The position numbers were made by a program, and so were the translations under genes. The notes below the pieces were generated by a model. The model was not told the DNA's origin and ran no database searches. It saw nothing but the letters and a program-made list of their open reading frames with translations. From Emticicia soli (lineage in GTDB: Bacteria; Bacteroidota; Bacteroidia; Cytophagales; Spirosomataceae), in NCBI RefSeq assembly GCF_037860775.1, contig NZ_JBBEWC010000010.1, forward strand, positions 124,001-188,000: 64,000 nt of DNA, read 5' to 3'. Below are positions 58,223 to 64,000 of this stretch, one piece after another. Position 1 is the stretch's first letter. Every line of letters begins with the position of its first letter.

Positions 58223-59383
58223 TTAGTTTAATAGTTTCATAACAGCTTCGTTGCCCATTAGCGCATTGGCGGGTAGTGGGTGTTTATCGTCAAATACCTG
58301 TAAGTCGCTTGGGCTTAATACTGTGTTGGCGCTTTCGTCTACTTTGCCATTTACCATTACTTTATTAATATCAAGTTTCAGGTGTTTTGCCAGAAAATCA
58401 TAAGCTGCCAGACGTTTCGAAATCCCATAATCGTGTTTTTCGTTCGGCAAGTGTACGTTTTCAAGCTGCTTTTCGGCACCATAAAAACCGTATATTCTGT
58501 TAATGAAAGGATACTCTTGTTTAGGTGTGTTATTTGTCCAGTCTCCACCATCTGAAATCAATATCATAGGGCGAGGCGCAGCAAGTGCAGCTATTTCAAC
58601 ATTGGTTGTCTGGTGTGTAGGGCGTTTGTGAACTGGCATGCCGCTTTCGCAAACACAACCGCCAAAGAAATAACCCGATACCATTACAACTGGTACAGAA
58701 ACTTTAATTCGTTGGTCAATAGCTGTGAGTAAAAAAGTTTGTGTACCACCGCCAGATTCTCCGGTCATACCGATACGGTCTTTGTCTATATTTGGTAAAT
58801 CAAGCAGAAAATCTAATGCGGCTATGCTGTTGGCTAATTGTAGTTTTACGGCCTTTGGAATTTTATGATCGCATTGTTTTGAGTCTCCCATGCCTATCAT
58901 ATCGTAGGCAAATACTACGGCACCCATACGTGCCAATGTAGCGCAACGTTGTTGGGTATATTCTTTCAGGCGTGGGTCTTGGCCGTGGCCATGCGGACAA
59001 AGAATACCCGCCATTTTTTTACTTTGAACCAGCGGACGGTATAAATTACCTGTAACATAAATGCCTTCTAAGCTCTGAAACGATACATTTTCTACACTAT
59101 AACCATTAAATTCTTTTTTGCTGTGGATAGTGATATTTGAAGGTTTTTTCAATTTAAGTTTGTTCAGTTCTGAACCTTCAAGAATACCCTGTCTGACAAG
59201 AGTGGCGTGTTTTTCCCAGCTCTTTTTATCGGTATATTTTTTAGCTAAATCTTCGTGTACTTTTACGGCTTGTTCTTCGGTATAAAAACGCCCCTGGCAT
59301 AGGTCGGGTTTTTCGGGATTATACTGAGCCACTGCCCATGCCCCAACTAATGAAAAACAGAGGGTAAAAAATGATGATTTCAT
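58223..59383 (-). CDS. Secreted acetyl-esterase-like alpha/beta hydrolase
   Basis: A 386-residue exported alpha/beta hydrolase (signal MKSSFFTLCFSLVGAWAVAQ). It matches the acetylxylan-esterase-like group: ILCPHGHGQDPRLKEYTQQR, YDMIGMGDSKQCDHK, the nucleophile elbow GESGGGTQ, and a downstream HDYGISKRLAAYDFL with the catalytic His. The acid lies near ILISDGGDWT. These enzymes remove acetyl groups from plant polysaccharides; in this context the target would be acetylated rhamnogalacturonan. It lies 11 bp after kdgF, at the head of the pectin operon. Confidence 0.85.
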   Translation of the reverse strand: MKSSFFTLCFSLVGAWAVAQYNPEKPDLCQGRFYTEEQAVKVHEDLAKKYTDKKSWEKHATLVRQGILEGSELNKLKLKKPSNITIHSKKEFNGYSVENVSFQSLEGIYVTGNLYRPLVQSKKMAGILCPHGHGQDPRLKEYTQQRCATLARMGAVVFAYDMIGMGDSKQCDHKIPKAVKLQLANSIAALDFLLDLPNIDKDRIGMTGESGGGTQTFLLTAIDQRIKVSVPVVMVSGYFFGGCVCESGMPVHKRPTHQTTNVEIAALAAPRPMILISDGGDWTNNTPKQEYPFINRIYGFYGAEKQLENVHLPNEKHDYGISKRLAAYDFLAKHLKLDINKVMVNGKVDESANTVLSPSDLQVFDDKHPLPANALMGNEAVMKLLN

Positions 59384-59394
59384 AGAGGTAATTT

Positions 59395-59754
59395 TTAAGT
59401 ATGAATAAAATCTTCACGCATCGGATTAAAGACATCAACCAGAACTCCATCTTCTATGCAAACTGCGCCGTGCAGTATATCAGACGGCACAAAATAAACA
59501 TCACCTTCTTTTAGTAACTTGGTTTCGCCATCAATGGTAATTTCAAAAACACCATTGGCAATGTAGCTGATTTGTAGATGTGGGTGCTTGTGGACGGCTC
59601 CGATACCTCCTTTTTCGAAGGCTACTTTTACGAGCATCAGGTCTTTAGAATAAGACATGATTTTACGTTTTACTTTATCGCCCACTATTTCCCAAGGTAG
59701 TTCTTTGTCTTCTACCAATGTTTTTTCAAAGACGTTTTGCACTAGAGAGTTCAA
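59395..59754 (-). CDS. kdgF: Cupin KdgF, unsaturated uronate linearising enzyme
   Basis: A 119-residue cupin of the KdgF type. The metal site is HKHPHLQ (H55, H57, H59, Q61) with the downstream H95 (SDILHGAV), matching the KdgF pattern. KdgF converts the unsaturated uronate released by lyases and GH105 (4,5-unsaturated galacturonate) to the open-chain 5-keto-4-deoxyuronate in pectin breakdown. The start is TTG at 59752-59754 or a nearby GTG; no ATG is available. It is cytoplasmic. It leads the operon of the esterase, glycosidases, uxaC and ExuT genes, and an operator-like palindrome lies 120 bp upstream. Confidence 0.9.
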   Translation of the reverse strand: MNSLVQNVFEKTLVEDKELPWEIVGDKVKRKIMSYSKDLMLVKVAFEKGGIGAVHKHPHLQISYIANGVFEITIDGETKLLKEGDVYFVPSDILHGAVCIEDGVLVDVFNPMREDFIHT

Positions 59755-59871
59755 AATTAATACTTAATAGATGGTTATTGAATAGATTATACTTTTACTG
59801 AAAGGTAAAAGTACCTATTATTTTTAAAGAAAATATTTAGGTGCAATTGATATTTTTATGCAAACGTTATC

Positions 59872-59883
59872 GGGAACGTTCCC
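59872..59883. promoter_or_regulatory. Operator-like palindrome
   Basis: GGGAACGTTCCC is a perfect palindrome with a central AACGTT, resembling LacI-type operators with a central CG; a second AACGTT sits at 59863-59868. It lies about 120 bp upstream of the kdgF start. The binding protein is not in the window. Confidence 0.45.
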
Positions 59884-59973
59884 AAAATTGCACTTAGTAT
59901 TAAACGAATTGTAAATATCTAAGAAATTGACTGAAAAATATAGGCTTATGGCACCTCTTGTTAGGTTTTAACA

Positions 59974-60009
59974 AAAAGCCCTGATAGCTTTTCAACCATC
60001 AGGGCTTTT
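59974..60009 (-). terminator. Terminator of the SusCD operon
   Basis: AAAAGCCCTGAT (59974-59985) pairs perfectly with ATCAGGGCTTTT (59998-60009), followed on the minus strand by TGTTAAAACC after the T-rich arm. It lies 22 bp past the lipoprotein stop. Confidence 0.75.
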
Positions 60010-60030
60010 GTTATGGCAAGTCTGTATTAC

Positions 60031-60507
60031 TTAGTTTGTAGTTAGCGTTGCCGATTTCTGAGCCGATAAAAGGCCGTTTTCGGTTAGAATCTCGGCAAAG
60101 AAAACACGTGAGGTTTTTGCGGTTTCCTGCGCAGTAATCGGTACAGCCAATACATAATTGCGGAGTGTTGCATCATATTTTTGTGTACCTACCGGAATGG
60201 TAGCCAACAAAGTTTTTGTACCTGTAGCTGTCGGAGCCCAGTAAACTCTGAACTCTTTCACGGGTACTTCTGATGTGTACTCAATATTAAAATTAGTATT
60301 AGTACCCGGCGCTGCCGTAAGCCCCGTAATTACCGAGGTATTAGCCGTTGTAGTACGGGTAGTGCCTATCCATACAACCGATATTTGAGCTACCTTTCCT
60401 TTACTTGTTGTTATTTCACTCAGTAAATCAGGTTCTTCGTAGCAGCCTGTCATAAACACAGCAGACGAAGCCAATAAAGTGAATAATAATACTTTTATGT
60501 TTTTCAT
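60031..60507 (-). CDS. SusE/F-like small lipoprotein
   Basis: A lipoprotein of 158 residues from the ATG at 60507; the frame extends to a TTG 21 bp upstream. The signal MKNIKVLLFTLLASSAVFMT ends at Cys22 (GCYEEPD). The mature part is one beta-sandwich of about 125 residues, with repeats of Thr/Ala-rich strands (VITGLTAAPGTNTNFNIEYT). It follows the SusD gene by 58 bp and is the last gene of the SusCD operon, so it likely acts as a surface glycan-binding partner, although it is shorter than classical SusE/F. Confidence 0.75.
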   Translation of the reverse strand: MKNIKVLLFTLLASSAVFMTGCYEEPDLLSEITTSKGKVAQISVVWIGTTRTTTANTSVITGLTAAPGTNTNFNIEYTSEVPVKEFRVYWAPTATGTKTLLATIPVGTQKYDATLRNYVLAVPITAQETAKTSRVFFAEILTENGLLSAQKSATLTTN

Positions 60508-60565
60508 ATTCTTGAAATTTTGAATCAATTAAAAATCTGTAAGCCTACTAGCTATAACCTTGCTA

Positions 60566-61999
60566 TTATTTAGTAAATACCCACATTTTTACACTCGGTT
60601 GTTTCAGGTTCGCTTCGGCATTGGCTGCATTTCTTGTAAGCTCTGACGAAGGGTATTTCATTCGTTGAATACGCTGGCCATTCAAATCAGGATTAGCGTT
60701 TAGCGGCATCGGGAAATCAAGATAATTGTATTTTCTTACATCAGTCCAGATGTCACCAATCAAGAACATCGCCTTGTATTTTTCATGCATAATATGCAAT
60801 AAAGTAAGGTTTGTTGCGCCTACACTTACTGCGGCATCGTTCAGATAAGTATTTGCAGCTTCGGTAGCTACGCCCAATTTTTGCATATTGGCTCTTGCAA
60901 TGTCAAGATAAGCATTATATGCATCGGTAGTTGTACCTGTTGAGGTAAGGCTACCACCGTTTGCCAGGAATCTCGCCTCTGCTTCAATAGCTTTTACTTC
61001 GGCGTAGGTCATCATTACAATCGGTGAATTGATGTTTGAGTGCCATGCTCTGATAGTGAAGTCTACTGTTGAGCCTGCTCCAGAACCCGGAACAACACCT
61101 GCATAAGTTGTTTGTCCGTTTTTAAGGCTCACTACAATTGGTAGGCGAGGGTCAACAATGCCTTGTACTTTGCCGTTCATTAAATCAACAAAAGTACTAC
61201 CGTAAGTTATTGACAAGTTACCAGTGCTGTTTGCCAAAGCCACACGGCTATACCAAGGGCTCAGGTTTTTTGAGTTATATTGTAACTGAAAATCGTCGGC
61301 GTTGCTTGTCATGGCATTTGGTAAAGCTGCTAAAGCTGCTTGCGCAGCAGTTTGAGGATTCAAGCCTGACTGATGCATGGCATAACGAGCTTTGAGCGAG
61401 TAAGCCAAGCGTGACCATTTACCTAAATCTCCGCCATAAACCATATCGTCAGCGCCAGGTTTTGTACCTGCATTTTTAGCTAGTTCGGCAATACCTTCAT
61501 CTAGCAGTTTCTGGATAGAAGTATAGATAGTTTGCTGCGTGTCATAACCCGGGGTAAAGTTTTTCTGATCAGCTTGTGAGAATGGTACATTCTCCCAGTT
61601 CGCAGTAGCTAAACCAAGGTTATAGGCCAATAGCGTTTTGGCGATACCTACATAGGCAGGGCTGTTTTCGGTTTGTCCTTTCTGTACAAGTAGGTTCAAT
61701 TGTGGAATCACATATAGGTACAGATTCGACCAGCCTGTGGCGTTTTCAGCCTCATAATAGGCATCTGTACCATTGGTACCTAAGTTGCTACCCAATTGCT
61801 GCGCATATTGCCCGGCCACGTATGCTTGCTGGTAGCTTGCTTCGCTGGTATAAAATTGAGCTGTTGGTAAAAGCTCTTGAAGGGTGGCATCTGATTTCAG
61901 CGTAGGGTCTACGTTGACATCGAGGAAACTCTGACAACCGGATAGGATAGTCATGAATCCTGCCACTAAAAAGGTATATATATAATGTACTTTTTTCAT
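60566..61999 (-). CDS. SusD/RagB-family outer-membrane lipoprotein
   Basis: A 477-residue SusD-like lipoprotein, start at ATG 61999. The signal MKKVHYIYTFLVAGFMTILS leads to Cys22 (GCQSFLDV), typical of SusD. Family segments are NLNLLVQKGQTENSPAYVGI with tetratricopeptide-like helices, and the AMHQSGLNPQTAAQAALAAL and WTDVRKYNYLDFPMPLN parts. SusD captures oligosaccharides at the outer-membrane surface and hands them to the SusC pore. It is co-transcribed with SusC (40 bp gap) and followed by the small lipoprotein. Pectin linkage is inferred from the adjacent enzymes. Confidence 0.95.
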   Translation of the reverse strand: MKKVHYIYTFLVAGFMTILSGCQSFLDVNVDPTLKSDATLQELLPTAQFYTSEASYQQAYVAGQYAQQLGSNLGTNGTDAYYEAENATGWSNLYLYVIPQLNLLVQKGQTENSPAYVGIAKTLLAYNLGLATANWENVPFSQADQKNFTPGYDTQQTIYTSIQKLLDEGIAELAKNAGTKPGADDMVYGGDLGKWSRLAYSLKARYAMHQSGLNPQTAAQAALAALPNAMTSNADDFQLQYNSKNLSPWYSRVALANSTGNLSITYGSTFVDLMNGKVQGIVDPRLPIVVSLKNGQTTYAGVVPGSGAGSTVDFTIRAWHSNINSPIVMMTYAEVKAIEAEARFLANGGSLTSTGTTTDAYNAYLDIARANMQKLGVATEAANTYLNDAAVSVGATNLTLLHIMHEKYKAMFLIGDIWTDVRKYNYLDFPMPLNANPDLNGQRIQRMKYPSSELTRNAANAEANLKQPSVKMWVFTK

Positions 62000-62038
62000 T
62001 GCAATAATTGGAATAATGTTTACAAAAGTTGGATTCAA

Positions 62039-64000
62039 TTAGAAATTAGCCGATACTCCAAACATAAAACTTTTGGTAGCAGGGTTGTTTCTGCCTACAA
62101 AACCAATGATGTTGGTTCCTGCACCAAACGATAGCGCCTCTGGGTCATAGCCACGGAATGGCGTATTCAAGAACAAGTTAGTACCTGTAAAGCTGAATCT
62201 AACCCCGTTTTTAAACACCGTTTTACCAATCAGGCTTTGTGGAAGTGCATAATTTACACTAACAGTGCGCAGACGAATCCACGATGCATCCTGAATATTT
62301 AGTTTTGACCAACTATTGAAACGTGTAGAAGTAGATGGATTGTATAGCGCATCGTCTAAATAAACTTCTCTTGTATTAGGTGCATAAGTTGATGTACCAT
62401 CTGCACCTTTTGTTTCTACAACACCGTTGAAAACTACTTTTTCGTAGCGACGTTCGGTTAGTTTAATAGAGCCACTACGAAGCGCATTTCTCTCGCCTAA
62501 GTCAATAACATCACCACCGTGGCGCCACTCCAAAAGAGCCGATACGCTTAATCCTTTATAACTGAAAGTATTAGTTAAACCACCAATCCAGTCAGGCATG
62601 GCATTTCCGTATTGAGTAAGCGTTGTACTTGTTATCGGGAATCCGGTATTGGCATCAATAAGAGGTTGGCCGTCTGGCGCTCTTCTGTAATCATAACCCC
62701 ACAAATCACCAATTTTACTTCCTTCACGTATTCTTAAACTACCTACTACGTTATCGTAGTAAGAAATTTCTTGTAGCTCGGCCGGCATTTCTATTACTTT
62801 ACCCGACATTGTTGACCAGTTTAAAGATGCATCCCAAGAGAAAGCCTTGTTCTGGATAATTTTGGCAGTAGCTAATAACTCTACGCCTTTGTTACGAATC
62901 AAACCGATATTGGTATAATAGAAAGAATATCCTGAAACATTAGAAACCGGAGCACGTACAATCTGGTCTCGGCTATCCATTGTAAAATAGGTTGCATCTA
63001 GCATAAAGCGGTTTTTGAAGAAACGTAATTCTGTACCCACTTCAATTGATGTTGTGCGCTCTGGTTTCAGGTTAGGGTCAGCAGTAGTTGCACGGCGGAA
63101 ATACCCCGGTACGGTGTTGCCAAACGGGAAATTATCAGTGATTTCGAAATAATTACCCGATACATAAGGGTCGGTACCTTTACCAACCTGCGCCCACGAA
63201 GCACGCAATTTACCGTATGATAAGGTGTTGTTTTTTGCAAGATGCTCAGTAAAGATATAACCTGCACTAAACGATGGGTAGAAGAATGAGTTATTGGCTT
63301 GTGGCAAAGTAGAAACTATATCGTTACGCCCTGTTGCATTCAGATACAAAATATCTTTATAGCTTAGTTTTGCATCAGCAAAGAAACTGGCTATGCGGTA
63401 TTGCGCAGGTGAGTAGAAACGTTTTTGTTGGTTTCGGTAGCTGCTAAGGTCGTTGGTAAAAGGTGCTTTAAAGCCTTCACCACGGATGTAATAACTGTCA
63501 GGACGCTCGCTGTTTACTAATGAATTGCCCACCATTAATGCACCACTCCAGTTATTTCCAAAATCTTTTTTAGCAGTTACATATAGGTTTGAGTTAAGCT
63601 CTCGGTAGTTAAGAAATTCGTTTACAAGGAAGCCTTTTACCTGAATACCCACATCAAAGGTACTATCTACCTGGCGTGTACGGGTTTCGTTATAAGTATC
63701 ATAAGTTAATTGATATTTAGCTGACAACCAGTTGGTGATGTTGTAATTTAAAGTAACATCGGCTATATAACGGTTGATTTTATCGATACGAGGGCTTTTT
63801 TCAACCAGATAACGTGGGTTATCGGTAAAACCCGGAAGGATGTTTTTCTGTGTTCCATCAGGGTTCAGATAATCGTTCACATCATAGGTATTTGGCCAGT
63901 AGCTCAGAGCACTAAAGATAGATTTATCTCCGGCCGGTGGGCGTTTACCACCAGAGTTTATGTAGTTAAACGAAGCCGAAACCGAAAAATCTTTAGTGAT
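62039..64000 (-). CDS. SusC/RagA-family TonB-dependent receptor (5' end beyond window)
   Basis: The C-terminal 653 codons of a SusC-type TonB-dependent receptor; the frame stays open through the right window edge, so the plug, carboxypeptidase-like domain and signal lie outside. The visible part is the 22-strand barrel: YHNYxLNPDG at the start of the readable part, KNTLSYGKLRASWAQVGKGT, NLKPERTTSIEVGTELRFF and the end NNPATKSFMFGVSANF with terminal Phe for barrel assembly. SusC forms the outer-membrane channel for oligosaccharides using TonB energy. It pairs with SusD directly downstream, so the two define a polysaccharide utilisation locus. Confidence 0.94.
   Translation of the reverse strand: MTKDFSVSASFNYINSGGKRPPAGDKSIFSALSYWPNTYDVNDYLNPDGTQKNILPGFTDNPRYLVEKSPRIDKINRYIADVTLNYNITNWLSAKYQLTYDTYNETRTRQVDSTFDVGIQVKGFLVNEFLNYRELNSNLYVTAKKDFGNNWSGALMVGNSLVNSERPDSYYIRGEGFKAPFTNDLSSYRNQQKRFYSPAQYRIASFFADAKLSYKDILYLNATGRNDIVSTLPQANNSFFYPSFSAGYIFTEHLAKNNTLSYGKLRASWAQVGKGTDPYVSGNYFEITDNFPFGNTVPGYFRRATTADPNLKPERTTSIEVGTELRFFKNRFMLDATYFTMDSRDQIVRAPVSNVSGYSFYYTNIGLIRNKGVELLATAKIIQNKAFSWDASLNWSTMSGKVIEMPAELQEISYYDNVVGSLRIREGSKIGDLWGYDYRRAPDGQPLIDANTGFPITSTTLTQYGNAMPDWIGGLTNTFSYKGLSVSALLEWRHGGDVIDLGERNALRSGSIKLTERRYEKVVFNGVVETKGADGTSTYAPNTREVYLDDALYNPSTSTRFNSWSKLNIQDASWIRLRTVSVNYALPQSLIGKTVFKNGVRFSFTGTNLFLNTPFRGYDPEALSFGAGTNIIGFVGRNNPATKSFMFGVSANF

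Larger units (their letters stand above)
59755..60030. promoter_or_regulatory. Regulatory region upstream of the pectin operon
   Basis: This gap between the SusCD operon end and kdgF holds a terminator (59974-60009), a perfect inverted repeat with a 6-nt loop (TACTTTTAC 59790-59798, GTAAAAGTA 59805-59813), and the perfect 12-bp palindrome GGGAACGTTCCC (59872-59883), preceded by an AACGTT half site. No consensus -7 box is clear. Confidence 0.5.

Overview
The window comes from a Bacteroidota chromosome, most likely order Cytophagales (a relative of Emticicia, Leadbetterella, Flectobacillus or Arcicella; genus not resolvable by eye). The evidence is a SusC/SusD pair, a PorX-type PglZ response regulator of the type IX secretion system (T9SS), an S74 tail-fibre-type surface protein, Tat-exported sugar isomerases, moderately AT-rich DNA with weak Shine-Dalgarno sites, and promoters of the Bacteroidota type (TTTG, about 19 bp, TAnnTTTG). 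Both window edges cut genes: a second TldD on the left and a SusC receptor on the right.

Layout. 1-3813 (minus): a tldD-tldE pair followed by a second tldD, separated by an inverted-repeat element with G-rich ends. 3814-5132: a candidate small RNA, a decayed esterase end and a lipoprotein. 5500-9170 (minus): an accessory group of a tail-collar protein, a PI-PLC/lectin protein and a cysteine-dioxygenase-like cupin. 9580-11502 (minus): an AraC regulator and a TetX-like flavin monooxygenase. 11573-24964 (plus): a short LMW phosphatase, two exported TIM-barrel isomerases, gcvP, a giant LamG/Ig-like surface protein of 2103 residues, and an NRAMP-like transporter lacking the usual metal motif. 25088-35733: mostly housekeeping and small genes (a 36-residue membrane protein, rhodanese, Rpn-type nuclease, an asymmetric ABC-F, radC, rpsT, hydrolases, DUF5009, a TIGR02757-type protein, a LysM protein). 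35831-44977: kdsB, an S74 protein, the SRP RNA gene, a transaldolase with a structured leader, an FtsE-like ATPase, porX with a beta-barrel gene, a YihY protein and dapA.

45074-64000 (minus) is mainly a polysaccharide utilisation locus for pectin, probably rhamnogalacturonan. SusC/SusD and a small lipoprotein would capture oligosaccharides at the outer membrane. GH106, GH105 and GH95 enzymes plus an esterase would strip and cut them in the periplasm. An ExuT-like permease would import uronic acids, KdgF would linearise the unsaturated uronate, and UxaC would isomerise galacturonate or glucuronate. No pectate lyase, sugar regulator or lower pathway (UxaA/B, KduI/D, KdgK/A) lies in the window. 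A palindromic operator-like site sits before the kdgF operon.

No tRNA, rRNA, CRISPR array, complete insertion sequence or prophage was seen. The most interesting unexplained items are the G-quadruplex-capable inverted repeat (667-812), the small RNA candidate (4130-4225), the possible pseudoknot leader of the transaldolase (39180-39258), the SRP RNA with a non-standard tip, and the accessory group 5540-9170. All calls rest on reading the sequence; no database search was run.
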